Assembly: GCF_002803085.1 (NCBI RefSeq) | Contig: NZ_NNBJ01000020.1 | Span: 1 to 64,000 of the forward strand | Origin: Streptomyces sp. CB01201 | GTDB taxonomy: Bacteria; Actinomycetota; Actinomycetes; Streptomycetales; Streptomycetaceae | Length of the DNA stretch: 64,000 nt | Direction of reading: 5' to 3' | Notes under the pieces: model-generated | What the model was told of the DNA's origin: nothing | Databases searched by the model: none | What the model saw: only the letters and a program-made list of their open reading frames with translations | Shown: piece by piece, positions 1 to 8,025 of the stretch | How the letters are laid out: every line of letters begins with the position of its first letter | Numbering within the stretch: position 1 is the first letter of the stretch | Made by a program: the position numbers and the translations under genes

Positions 1-59
1 AGGCCATGGTCACCCTCGCCTGCCTGCGGCTCTGGCTCCCATGACTTTCCGGACACCCC

Positions 60-1007
60 CTAGTCCCCGGCCCGTCCCTCGTCGTCCGCGAACCCGGCGA
101 TGAGGCGTTCGAGCAGAGCCAGCGTTTCCCGCTTGCCGAGGCTGTGCTGGATCAGCTCGGTCATCGAGGCGGCGTGCAGGTCCACGTCACCGAGTTCGCT
201 CAGCCAGGTCCCGCCGCTGTTCAGCCCCTCGGTGTAGACCATGTCCGGCTCGTCCCGCGGCCGGAACTTGAAGACCGTCATCGCGGTCGTCGGCGGGAAC
301 ACCCGCGCGCAGGCGCGGTCGGTGAAGACGCGGATGTGCACCCGGTCGCGGTTCTCCGCGAGGTTGAACAGGTGCCGCAGCTGGCCGCGCATCACCTTGC
401 GGCCGCCCACCCATTTGCGCAGCGCCCCCTCGGAGATGACCGCCGAGTAGTCCGGCGCCTCGGGCGATTCGAGTATCTGCTGCCGTCGCCGCCGCACCTC
501 CCACCGGCGGTCGATCGTGGGGAGGTCCGGTCTGCCCAGGTAGGGGGCCTGCATGATGGCCCGGGCGTACTCGGAGGTCTGGAGCAGACCGGGCACCAGC
601 GAGTCGGAGAAGGTGCGGATCTCCGTGGCGGCGCTCTCGACCGCCATCAGGTTGTGCAGGGACTTGTCCACCACGTCGCGGTAGTCCGTCCACCAGCGGC
701 GCTGGTTCGCGTCGTCCACGAGGCTCGTCAGCGCCCTCAGGGATTCCCGGTCGTCGTAGCCGTAGAGCGTGGCCAGCCGGGTCACGGTCTCGGTGTCGGG
801 CCGGGCGTCGCCGTTGGCCGTCTCGTACCGGCTGAGCTTGGAGGCCGAGCCGATCGCGCCCGCGGCCACCACGTCCTGGCCGCGCAGCCCCGCCTCGATC
901 CGCATCTCGCGCAGCCGCAGACCCAGTACGCGGGCCGGCGGGGCGGCGCTCGCCCGGGGGCTCTCGGGCTCCTCGTCCGGGACGGGACCGAGAACGCGTG
1001 CGGCCAC
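60..1007 (-). CDS. XRE-family regulator with DUF5753 (Scr1-like)
   Basis: The 315-residue product has an N-terminal helix-turn-helix (LGLRLREMRIEAGL through the KLSRYETANGDARP turn, about residues 25-85), followed by a DUF5753-type domain with the family's VPGLLQTSEYARA and MTVFKFRP blocks. Proteins of this kind are abundant in Streptomyces and usually partner a small DUF397 protein, and here a DUF397 gene lies immediately upstream on the same strand. I chose the GTG at 1007 because TCCTCC at 1014-1019 gives a GGAGGA ribosome site 6 bases ahead. A longer reading from 1079 adds 24 basic residues without a ribosome site. The DNA target is unknown. Confidence 0.88.
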   Translation of the reverse strand: MAARVLGPVPDEEPESPRASAAPPARVLGLRLREMRIEAGLRGQDVVAAGAIGSASKLSRYETANGDARPDTETVTRLATLYGYDDRESLRALTSLVDDANQRRWWTDYRDVVDKSLHNLMAVESAATEIRTFSDSLVPGLLQTSEYARAIMQAPYLGRPDLPTIDRRWEVRRRRQQILESPEAPDYSAVISEGALRKWVGGRKVMRGQLRHLFNLAENRDRVHIRVFTDRACARVFPPTTAMTVFKFRPRDEPDMVYTEGLNSGGTWLSELGDVDLHAASMTELIQHSLGKRETLALLERLIAGFADDEGRAGD

Positions 1008-1096
1008 CCTGACTCCTCCAGCGCACGGCGACCGTCGCCGATACGCGCCCATCCTGAGGAACCCGGGTGGCCGCCACAACCCGTCGCTACGGGTTT

Positions 1097-1333
1097 TCAG
1101 CCAACCATTCCGTCGAACTCCCCCTTGCGCGCCCCGTCAAGGAAGGCCGCCAGTTCGGAGGAGGTGAAGACTAACGCCGGCCCTTGTGGGAAGCGGGAGT
1201 TGCGCAGTGCCACCTCCCCCTGGGGAAGCCGCGCAATTTCAACGCAGTCGTTGTAGGCGTCGCTCGCGGTCGCCTTCACCCACACCGCGTTCGCGATCTC
1301 GTCGGCCCGTACGCCGTTGCCATGGCCTGCCAT
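1097..1333 (-). CDS. DUF397 domain protein
   Basis: A 78-residue DUF397 protein with the family pattern of a WVKATASD.YNDCVEIA segment, RNSRFPQGPALVFTSSE, and a terminal FLDGARKGEFD. It is the usual small partner of XRE/DUF5753 regulators such as the one 90 bases downstream on the same strand, so the two probably form one transcript and one regulatory or toxin-antitoxin-like pair. The ATG at 1333 was preferred over an in-frame start at 1588 because the extra 85 residues are low-complexity, unlike DUF397, and a GA-rich ribosome site precedes 1333. The molecular activity is not established. Confidence 0.85.
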   Translation of the reverse strand: MAGHGNGVRADEIANAVWVKATASDAYNDCVEIARLPQGEVALRNSRFPQGPALVFTSSELAAFLDGARKGEFDGMVG

Positions 1334-1675
1334 CAGGTTCCGCCTCTCTCCGTCCGAGCTGCGCGAAGCCCTTGGTGGCCTCGCACGCCGTCGAACTCCC
1401 GGCCCCTTCTCCGTCGGGCGCGGACCCGGGCGGTGAAATTTCAGGGACCGAGGAGTGCCGCCGATCGTAGCGATGCCGCGCCGGGCCGTGCTGTCCCTCG
1501 AAAGTGGGCAATTCCCGTTGCCCGCAGGGGGTTTCACTTGCCAAGCCGGGCCGATCGCACGCCCCATGCGTCCCTCCCGCCACGTCACTGACGACGAGGC
1601 TCGGCGGATAGGTTAGGTTAGGCATACCTAAGCAGAGGGCTTGGGTATCGACGCCGCCTCCCAGGAGGAACCCGC
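1334..1675. other. intergenic region with iron box
   Basis: About 340 bases between the divergent DUF397 and DUF2470 genes. Open frames here are shadows without plausible protein character. It holds the iron box at 1613-1631 and the ribosome site of the DUF2470 gene. I see no RNA gene. Confidence 0.6.
1613..1631 (+). promoter_or_regulatory. iron box (DmdR/IdeR-type operator)
   Basis: TTAGGTTAGGCATACCTAA is a 19-base near-palindrome that differs from the DtxR/IdeR/DmdR1 consensus TTAGGTTAG(G/C)CTAACCTAA at only the two bases 12-13. It lies 45 bases upstream of the DUF2470 gene start. By knowledge of the family, it predicts iron-dependent repression. Confidence 0.85.
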
Positions 1676-2380
1676 ATGCGCCCCTTCCGCGCCCGCACCG
1701 CCACGCCGACCGCCGCCGAGCGCGTACGGTCGATCCTCGCGGCGGCCCATTCGATGACCGTGGTGACCGACGAGGGCCGACACGAGGTGTACTGCGCCGG
1801 CGATGGCGGTGCGGCGGGCCGTGTGCATCTGCACGAGCCCGGCGACCTGGACCACGGGCAGCACACCGGCCCCCTGCCCGTCCGCCTGGAACTCACCGAC
1901 ATCGCGCCCACCCCGGTCCGCGACCGGATGCGCGCCCGCGTGACCCTCTCGGGACTCCTGAGCGCCCCCTACGATCCGGCCGCGGCCGCGAGTACGTGCG
2001 TGGAGTTCGGCGGGGCGTGGATCGAGGACGCCCAGGGGCGTACGGACCTTTCCCTGGACGCGCTCCAGGAGACGGACCTCGACCCACTGGCCACCCGTGA
2101 GGCGGGCATGCTCAACCATCTCGTCGACAGCCACAAGGATCTCGTTCCGTTGCTGCTGCGGCTCGTCCGGCCCCAGGTGAAGAGCTCCCTGTCCCGCGTC
2201 CTGCCCGTCGCTCTCGACCGCTACGGGCTGACCCTGCGCCTGGAGTACCCCGCCACCCACCAGGACGTACGACTGCCCTTCCCCCGCCCCGTCCAGGACA
2301 TCGAGCAGGCGGGCCCCCAGATCCACGCCCTGCTGTCCGCGGCCCGCCGCTCCTCCCACTCCAGCCGCCTGCCGGCCTGA
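1676..2380 (+). CDS. DUF2470 domain protein, iron-regulated
   Basis: A 234-residue soluble protein. The C-terminal half (about residues 140-225, from TREAGMLNHLVDSHKDL to RYGLTLRLEYP) resembles the DUF2470 domain that is fused to FMN-binding heme-degrading proteins of the HugZ type. The N-terminal part is a divergent flavin-split-barrel-like segment (TAAERVRSILAAAHSMTVVT). AGGAGG at 1662-1667 precedes the ATG. The iron box upstream implies derepression in iron starvation, consistent with a role in siderophore or heme-iron handling. The reaction itself cannot be read from the sequence, and no siderophore genes adjoin it. Confidence 0.8.
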   Translation: MRPFRARTATPTAAERVRSILAAAHSMTVVTDEGRHEVYCAGDGGAAGRVHLHEPGDLDHGQHTGPLPVRLELTDIAPTPVRDRMRARVTLSGLLSAPYDPAAAASTCVEFGGAWIEDAQGRTDLSLDALQETDLDPLATREAGMLNHLVDSHKDLVPLLLRLVRPQVKSSLSRVLPVALDRYGLTLRLEYPATHQDVRLPFPRPVQDIEQAGPQIHALLSAARRSSHSSRLPA

Positions 2381-2550
2381 AGGCGCCTGCCCGCACCGCC
2401 CGATGCCCGGCGCGCGACCGCGCCGCATCGCGGAAAAACGACATCACCCCGCCTCCGCGCCCTTGGTGTCGGAATCCTGCCGGAGGCGGGCCACCACCCC
2501 TGCTGGACTGGTGATCACAGCCCCAAGTGACACTCTCCAGAAGGGGATCC

Positions 2551-3759
2551 ATGTCCTCCGCGACCGCAGCCGTCGAACCCTCGGCCACATCGACCACCCG
2601 CTCCCCCCTGCTCTCCTGGCTGGCCGTGCTCTCGGTGACGATGGGGATCTTCTCGATCGTCACCACCGAGATCCTGCCCATCGGCCTGCTGACGTCCATC
2701 GGTTCCGGCTTCACCGTCTCGGACGGCATGGCCGGCCTGATGATGACGATGCCCGGCTTCCTCGCCGCGATCTGTGCGCCGTTGGTGACCGTGGCCGCCG
2801 GGCGCATCGACCGCCGGACGGTGCTGGGCGCCCTGATCCTGCTCCTCGCGCTGGCCAACTTCCTGGCAGCGACTGCGTCGAGCTACTGGCTGATCCTCGT
2901 GTCACGCGTGCTGGTCGGCATCACCATCGGCGGCTTCTGGTCCATCGGCGCCGGTCTCGCGGGCCGGCTCGTACCGGCGGCGCAGACGGGTCGGGCCACC
3001 TCGTTGATCTTCTCGGCGGTGCCGCTCGGTTCCGTACTCGGCGTTCCGCTCGGTACGTTCGTCGGGGACCTCGCGGGCTGGCGGACCACCTTCCTGGCCA
3101 TGGGCGTCTTCACCCTCGCGGTGTTCGTCCTGCTGCTCCTGGTCGTGCCGGCACTGCCGGCCGGGCGAGGGCCGCGCCCCAGCGTGCTCGGCGGGATGTT
3201 CCGGGGCACCAACACCCGGTACGCACTGGTCGTCACCTTCCTCGTCGTCCTGGCGCACTTCGGGACCTACACCTACATGACTCCCTTCCTGGAGCAGGTC
3301 ACCGGTGTGAGCCCCGCGCTCATCACGTTCCATCTCCTCGCCTACGGAGTCGCGGGCATCGTGGGCAACTTCCTCGGCGGCTCCACCGTGGCCCGCTATC
3401 CGCGGGCCACCTTCGCCGCCGCTGCCGCGGCGATCGCCTGCGCGACCCTGCTGATGCCGCTGCTCGGCCGCCGGGACTGGGGCGCGGTGACCCTCCTGGT
3501 CCTGTGGGGTGCCGCCTACGGCGCGGTGCCGATCTGCTCCCAGACCTGGTTCGCGAAGGCCGCCCCCGCCTCCCCCGAGGCCTCTTCCGTCCTGTTCACG
3601 GCGTCCTTCCAGGCCACCCTCTCGCTCGGCGCGCTGGTGGGCGGGTTCGTGATCGACCGCTCCTCCCCGTCGGCGGTCATGGTGGTGGGCGGCTGCGCCG
3701 CCGTTCTGGCGGTGCTGGTGGTCGCGGTGCACGGCGCCAGGAGGATCGCGTGGGCCTGA
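2551..3759 (+). CDS. MFS transporter, DHA1/AraJ-NepI type
   Basis: A 402-residue, roughly 12-helix major facilitator. The first helix reads MGIFSIVTTEILPIGLL, typical of the AraJ/NepI/CmlR-like drug and metabolite efflux group. The loop-2/3 motif is the degenerate AAGRIDRR, and the 4th-5th helices carry RVLVGITIGGFWSI and AVPLGSVLGVPLGTF (motif C-like). The ATG at 2551 follows AAGGGG at 2541-2546. A thioesterase gene follows 44 bases downstream on the same strand, so co-transcription is possible. Substrate unknown; proton-driven efflux is inferred from the family. Confidence 0.9.
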   Translation: MSSATAAVEPSATSTTRSPLLSWLAVLSVTMGIFSIVTTEILPIGLLTSIGSGFTVSDGMAGLMMTMPGFLAAICAPLVTVAAGRIDRRTVLGALILLLALANFLAATASSYWLILVSRVLVGITIGGFWSIGAGLAGRLVPAAQTGRATSLIFSAVPLGSVLGVPLGTFVGDLAGWRTTFLAMGVFTLAVFVLLLLVVPALPAGRGPRPSVLGGMFRGTNTRYALVVTFLVVLAHFGTYTYMTPFLEQVTGVSPALITFHLLAYGVAGIVGNFLGGSTVARYPRATFAAAAAAIACATLLMPLLGRRDWGAVTLLVLWGAAYGAVPICSQTWFAKAAPASPEASSVLFTASFQATLSLGALVGGFVIDRSSPSAVMVVGGCAAVLAVLVVAVHGARRIAWA

Positions 3760-3803
3760 GTCCCCTTGCCGCGCAGCTGCCCCATGGTCTACAGATTTCC
3801 GCC

Positions 3804-4628
3804 ATGAGCCCTGAACCCGCATCCGCTTCCCCCGCCCCGCCCGCGTCCTTCTACCGGGAACTCGCCGACGGTAGCTTCGAGAGCACACCGGCGACCGCGG
3901 GCCCGTGGAGTCCCAAGACCCAGCACGCCGGCCCCCCGTCGGCGCTCGTGGGGCGGGCCATGGAACGGCACCCCGGGCGTTCCGGTGCGAGGATCGCCCG
4001 CGTCACCGTGGAGCTGCTCCGGCCGGTGCCGGTCGCGGACCTGCGGGTGGAGGTGCGGGCCGTACGCACCGGCGCCCGGGTCGAGCTCCTGGAGGGCGAG
4101 TTGACGGCCGACGGCGAGCCGGTACTGCTCGCCCGTGCCTGGCGCATGGTGGCCAGCCCCGATGACACGCCCTCGCTGCGGCACGGGCCCGCCGCACCGC
4201 CGCTGCCGGGGCCGCGGCCCCTGGGGAGCATGACGGGGGCGTACCTGGGCGGCTATGTCTCCGCGATGGAGTGGCGGTTCGAGGACGGCCGGAGCTTCGA
4301 CTCACCCGGCCCGGGCACCGTCTGGGCCCGCCAGCGCGTCCCGTTGGTGGCCGGGGAGCAGGACACCGCCCTGACCCGGGCCCTCACGCTGGCCGACAGC
4401 AGCTGGGCCGTGGCGTTCGAGCTGGACCACCGCGAAGGCCTGGTCATCAACACCGACATCACCCTCGCCCTGCACCGCGATCCCGTCGGCGAATGGCTCT
4501 GCCTGCGCTCGGAGACGGCGGCCAGCCCTGCTGGTTCGGGCCTGGCCACGGGGCTGATGTACGACGGCTCCGGGGACTGCGGGCGGGTGTTGCAGACCCT
4601 GCTGGTGACAGAGCGCAGAGCCGGCTGA
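3804..4628 (+). CDS. acyl-CoA thioesterase family (TesB-like hotdog)
   Basis: The 274-residue product fits the double-hotdog TesB/acyl-CoA thioesterase family found in actinobacteria. There is an N-terminal FYRELADGSFESTPATAGPWS segment and HAGPPSALVGRAMERHP, then strands ARIARVTVELLRPVPVADLRVEVRAVR, and a second hotdog containing LTLADSSWAVAFELD and VINTDITLALHRDPVGEWL. It probably hydrolyses an acyl-CoA in the cytoplasm, but the substrate cannot be inferred. Start ATG at 3804; an open frame extends upstream through the MFS gene but is only a shadow. It probably shares a transcript with the MFS gene. Confidence 0.8.
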   Translation: MSPEPASASPAPPASFYRELADGSFESTPATAGPWSPKTQHAGPPSALVGRAMERHPGRSGARIARVTVELLRPVPVADLRVEVRAVRTGARVELLEGELTADGEPVLLARAWRMVASPDDTPSLRHGPAAPPLPGPRPLGSMTGAYLGGYVSAMEWRFEDGRSFDSPGPGTVWARQRVPLVAGEQDTALTRALTLADSSWAVAFELDHREGLVINTDITLALHRDPVGEWLCLRSETAASPAGSGLATGLMYDGSGDCGRVLQTLLVTERRAG

Positions 4629-4745
4629 ATCCGGGTGGCGGGTCCGCGGGGCGTCCGCCCTCCCGGACCCGCCGCAGATACCTTCCCCCGCTCCCGTCCC
4701 GGCACGACGCGGACGCCGCACGCCGACGCAGACGACGTGGACGGA

Positions 4746-5342
4746 TCAAGACGGCTTGGACGACCTGGGGGAATCGCCCCGCACATGGGCGCGCACCCCT
4801 TGCAGGCCGAACAGGACGAGAAGCTCCACCGCGCCGCCGTCCGAACTGCCCAGCCAGTGCGGAAGGGACGTGTCGAACTCGGCGGCCTGGCCGGGCGGCA
4901 GGGTCAGATCACGCTCGCCGAGCACCAGCCGCAGACGCCCGCTGAGCACGTACAGCCACTCGAACCCCTCGTGTGTCTGCGGAGTCGGTGCCCGCGGTTC
5001 GGGGCGGGCGGGAATGATCATCTTGAACGCGTGTACGCCGCCGGGCTGCCGGGACAGCGGCACGAACGTCATCCCGAACCGTTGGACCGGCTTCAGATGG
5101 ATGCGGGGATCACCGGTGCGCGGGGCGCCGACGAGGTCGTCCAGCGGAACGTCGTACGTCCGGGCCAGCGGCAGCAGCAGTTCCAGGGTCGCCTTGCGCT
5201 GTCCGCCTTCGAGGCGGGACAGGGTGCTCTCCGAGATCCCGGTCGCCGCGGCGAGGTCGGCGAGGGTGATCCGGCGCTCGCGCCGCAGCGCCCGCAGTCG
5301 CGGTCCCACCGCGTCGAGCACGTCTTCCGTTCCCCGGTCCAT
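4746..5342 (-). CDS. XRE-family regulator with cupin sensor
   Basis: A 198-residue regulator. The N-terminal helix-turn-helix (LRALRRERRITLADLAAATGISESTLSRLEGG, about residues 15-50) is followed by a cupin_2 barrel (about residues 105-185, TPQTHEGFEWLYVLSGRLRL and LPPGQAAEFDTSLPHW). This architecture usually represses a neighbouring gene in response to a small ligand. It is divergent from a SAM-dependent methyltransferase that starts 88 bases away, the likely target. The ATG at 5342 begins just before the HTH; the longer frame to 5411 would run into the methyltransferase promoter. Confidence 0.88.
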   Translation of the reverse strand: MDRGTEDVLDAVGPRLRALRRERRITLADLAAATGISESTLSRLEGGQRKATLELLLPLARTYDVPLDDLVGAPRTGDPRIHLKPVQRFGMTFVPLSRQPGGVHAFKMIIPARPEPRAPTPQTHEGFEWLYVLSGRLRLVLGERDLTLPPGQAAEFDTSLPHWLGSSDGGAVELLVLFGLQGVRAHVRGDSPRSSKPS

Positions 5343-5429
5343 GCGCCCATCTTGCCAGAGCGGCAACTTTTCGTGCCAAGCCGCGGTGGCCTGCCGACAC
5401 TGGGCGCACACCTACCCGAGGAGCCCTCC

Positions 5430-6065
5430 ATGAGTACCCCCGAAGCCGCGGACGCGGCCACGTACTGGCAGGACGTCTACGCGGCACGGCCGGTGCCCAC
5501 CGATCCCCGGCCGAACGTCCGCCTCACCGAAATCGTCGCGGCCCTGCCGCCCGGCGCCGCCCTGGACCTGGGCTGCGGCAACGGCGGCGACGCGCTGTGG
5601 CTGGCCCGCCGGGGCTGGCGGGTGAGCGCCGTCGACATCTCGGCCGTCGCGGTCGAACGGCTCACCGGCCTCGCCGGCGCCTGCGGTCTGGGCGAGCTCA
5701 TCGACGCACGGCAGCACGATCTGCACGAGTCCTTCCCCGGGGGCCGGTTCGACCTGGTCAACGCCCACTATCTGCACACCCCCCACGCCCTGGACAGGTC
5801 GAAGGTCCTGCGCGGCGCCGCACACGCGCTGCGCCCCGGCGGCCGCCTCCTGGTCGTCGATCACGGGTCGACCGCCCCGTGGTCGTGGAACCAGGATCCC
5901 GACGCGTACTTCCCGCCCCCGAGCGAGGTAGCGGCCGGCATCGGCGCGGATCCTGCCACCTGGACGATCGAACGAGCGGAACCGTCCAGCCGTGTCGCCA
6001 CGGGGCCCGACGGCCGGATGGCCGAGGTCACCGATCACATCCTGGTTCTGCGGCGCGCTTCGTGA
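5430..6065 (+). CDS. class I SAM-dependent methyltransferase
   Basis: A 211-residue Rossmann methyltransferase. Motif I is ALDLGCGNGGDALWLARRGW (about residues 47-66), with an acidic residue after strand 2 (VSAVDISAVAV) and motif IV RFDLVNAHYLH. The overall pattern is closest to the TehB/thiopurine-like group. GAGGAG at 5418-5423 precedes the ATG. It is divergent from an XRE-cupin regulator, which probably controls it. The acceptor is unknown; detoxification of a small hydrophobic or metalloid compound is possible by analogy to TehB only. Confidence 0.85.
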   Translation: MSTPEAADAATYWQDVYAARPVPTDPRPNVRLTEIVAALPPGAALDLGCGNGGDALWLARRGWRVSAVDISAVAVERLTGLAGACGLGELIDARQHDLHESFPGGRFDLVNAHYLHTPHALDRSKVLRGAAHALRPGGRLLVVDHGSTAPWSWNQDPDAYFPPPSEVAAGIGADPATWTIERAEPSSRVATGPDGRMAEVTDHILVLRRAS

Positions 6066-6082
6066 CGAATCGCCCGCTCCCG

Positions 6083-6505
6083 TCACCGGGTGGCGAGCCG
6101 ATCGAGCAGGGCGGCGCTGCGGGCGAGCAACTCCCTTTCCGCATCGGTCAGTTCGGCCTCGATGGCCTGTGCCAGCCAGCCGGCCCGGCGACCGCGCTCG
6201 GCTTCGAGCGCGGACCGGCCCGCCTCCGAGAGCTCGACCAGCGACTTGCGGCCGTCGGTCGGGTGCGCGCGGCGGGTGACCAGGTCCTGCTCCATCAGCA
6301 GCCCCACCGCCCGGGCCATCGACTGGGGGCGCACCCGCTGGTCGGCGGCGAGGTCACTGGTGGTCATCGCGCCGTTGCGGTCGAGCGCACCGAGCACGGC
6401 GGCCTGACCCAGCGGGATGCGGTCCTCGTGTTTGACGCGTCGGGTGAGCTTGCCCATCGCAGTGCGCAGTTCGGTGGCGATGGCGGCGGCTTCCGGGGTG
6501 GACAT
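6083..6505 (-). CDS. MarR-family transcriptional regulator
   Basis: A 140-residue winged-helix protein with the MarR pattern: the recognition region LGALDRNGAMTTSDLAADQRVRPQSMARAVGLLMEQDLV followed by the wing RRAHPTDGRKSLVELSEAGR (about residues 40-95). It is divergent from the enolase gene across a 175-base region with three copies of an 8-base box (see 6549-6606), the obvious operator. The ATG at 6505 has only a weak ribosome site. Ligand unknown. Confidence 0.88.
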   Translation of the reverse strand: MSTPEAAAIATELRTAMGKLTRRVKHEDRIPLGQAAVLGALDRNGAMTTSDLAADQRVRPQSMARAVGLLMEQDLVTRRAHPTDGRKSLVELSEAGRSALEAERGRRAGWLAQAIEAELTDAERELLARSAALLDRLATR

Positions 6506-6548
6506 AGGGCACTTTAACCCGCTGGTCGGCCGGGTGGCGCGGCTGACC

Positions 6549-6606
6549 TGCACAGCCATGCTGCACAGCAAAACTGAGCAGCATTGCTGTGCAGTATTGC
6601 TGTAGG
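6549..6606. promoter_or_regulatory. repeated TGCACAGC boxes between marR and enolase
   Basis: TGCACAGC occurs at 6549-6556 and 6562-6569, and its complement GCTGTGCA at 6586-6593. The last two belong to a perfect 10-base inverted repeat, CTGCACAGCA (6561-6570) and TGCTGTGCAG (6585-6594). A degenerate fourth half-site GCTGTAGG ends at 6606. The position between divergent genes suggests the binding site of the adjacent MarR protein; that assignment is inference. Confidence 0.65.
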
Positions 6607-6680
6607 GTTTGACTCGTCGGGCTCAGCGCCAGCGCTGTCGCAGCCGGAGCCACGGCATACGACAACGGGAAGGAACTCCC

Positions 6681-7988
6681 ATGTCCGCACGCCCAGTTGA
6701 AACCGCAGCCGCCGCCATCCGCACCGTCCACGGCCGCCGGATCATCGACAGCCGGGGCAACCCCACGGTCGAGGTCGATGTCGTCCTGGCGGACGGATCC
6801 CTGGGGCGAGCCGCCGTCCCCTCCGGAGCCTCCACCGGCGCCCGGGAGGCCGTGGAACTGCGCGACGGCGACTCCGCGCGCTGGCACGGCAAGGGCGTCG
6901 ACCGGGCGGTGGCCCAGGTCAACGGGGAGATCGCGGCGGCCGTGCGCGGCCGGGACGCGGTGGACCAGGCCGGGCTGGACGCCGCCCTGATCGCCCTTGA
7001 CGGCACGCCCACGAAGTCACGGCTCGGCGCCAACGCGATCCTCGGCGTCTCCCTCGCCGCCGCCAAGGCCGCCGCGGCGGCCCACCGCCAGCCCCTCTAC
7101 CGCTATCTCGGCGGCGCCCACGCCCGCCTCCTGCCGCTGCCGATGATGAACATCGTCAATGGCGGTGCGCACGCCGACAACCCGCTGGACTTCCAGGAGT
7201 TCATGATCGCGCCCATGGGCGCGGCCACCTTCGCCGAAGCCGTCCGCATGGGCAGTGAGGTCTTCCACACCCTGCGCCGCGACCTGCTGGCCGCCGGGCA
7301 CTCCACCGGGGTCGGCGACGAGGGCGGCTTCGCACCCGCACTGCGCACCGCCGAAGAGGCCCTCGACTTCGTGGTGACCGCCATCGAGCGCACCGGCTAC
7401 CGTCCGGGCGCGGACATCGGTCTGGTCATGGACCCGGCGTCGTCGGAGTTCTTCCGCGACGGTGCGTACGACTACGCCGGCGAGGGGGTGCGCCGCACGC
7501 CCTCCGAGCAGGTCGACTACCTGGCCAAGCTGATCGACGCCTATCCGGTGGTCGCCATCGAGGATCCGATGGCGGAGGACGACCTGGACGGCTGGCGCGA
7601 ACTGACCGCGCGCGTGGGCGACCGCTGCCAGCTCACCGGCGACGACGTGTTCTGCACCAACGAGACGCTGCTGCGCGAGGGCATCCGCACCGGCGTCGGC
7701 AATTCGGTCCTGGTCAAGGTCAACCAGATCGGGACGCTCACCGAGGCCCTGGACGCGGTGGCCACCGCCCACCGGGCGGGGTGGACGGCCGTCATGTCGC
7801 ACCGCTCGGGCGAGACGGAGGACACCACCATCGCGGACCTGGCGGTCGCGACCGGCTGCGGTCAGATCAAGACCGGCTCGCTCTCGCGCTCCGACCGGAC
7901 GGCCAAGTACAACCAACTGATGCGGATCGAGGAGGAGTTGGGGGGCTCGGCCCGTTACGCGGGCCGAGCCGCTCTGCGCCGGGCGTGA
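6681..7988 (+). CDS. eno: enolase (phosphopyruvate hydratase), probable second copy
   Basis: A 435-residue enolase that interconverts 2-phosphoglycerate and phosphoenolpyruvate. All diagnostic blocks are present: [17 protein letters not shown] (catalytic His and Glu), VGDEGGFAP, the metal-binding Asp of [10 protein letters not shown], Glu of IEDPMAEDD and Asp of TGDDVF, the catalytic Lys of [16 protein letters not shown], and the C-terminal [19 protein letters not shown]. The ribosome site AAGGAA at 6669-6674 precedes the ATG. The housekeeping eno of Streptomyces usually sits beside a divIC-type septum gene. This copy instead faces a MarR regulator, so I read it as a conditionally expressed paralogue. 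Confidence 0.93.
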   Translation: MSARPVETAAAAIRTVHGRRIIDSRGNPTVEVDVVLADGSLGRAAVPSGASTGAREAVELRDGDSARWHGKGVDRAVAQVNGEIAAAVRGRDAVDQAGLDAALIALDGTPTKSRLGANAILGVSLAAAKAAAAAHRQPLYRYLGGAHARLLPLPMMNIVNGGAHADNPLDFQEFMIAPMGAATFAEAVRMGSEVFHTLRRDLLAAGHSTGVGDEGGFAPALRTAEEALDFVVTAIERTGYRPGADIGLVMDPASSEFFRDGAYDYAGEGVRRTPSEQVDYLAKLIDAYPVVAIEDPMAEDDLDGWRELTARVGDRCQLTGDDVFCTNETLLREGIRTGVGNSVLVKVNQIGTLTEALDAVATAHRAGWTAVMSHRSGETEDTTIADLAVATGCGQIKTGSLSRSDRTAKYNQLMRIEEELGGSARYAGRAALRRA

Positions 7989-7995
7989 ACCCCGG

Positions 7996-8025
7996 GCAGC
8001 CCCGCCCGCTCAGGGGCGGGGCTGC
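7996..8025. terminator. bidirectional hairpin terminator
   Basis: A perfect 12-base stem (GCAGCCCCGCCC at 7996-8007 with GGGCGGGGCTGC at 8014-8025) closes a 6-base loop that contains the stop codon of the convergent deiminase gene. It sits 8 bases after the enolase stop. There is no T-run, as is common in high-GC actinobacteria. Confidence 0.7.

Noticed and set aside
2403-4628. A 741-codon frame that would fuse a long N-terminus to the thioesterase
   Set aside because: The upstream part is a shadow of the MFS gene; the thioesterase has its own ATG at 3804 at the family N-terminus.
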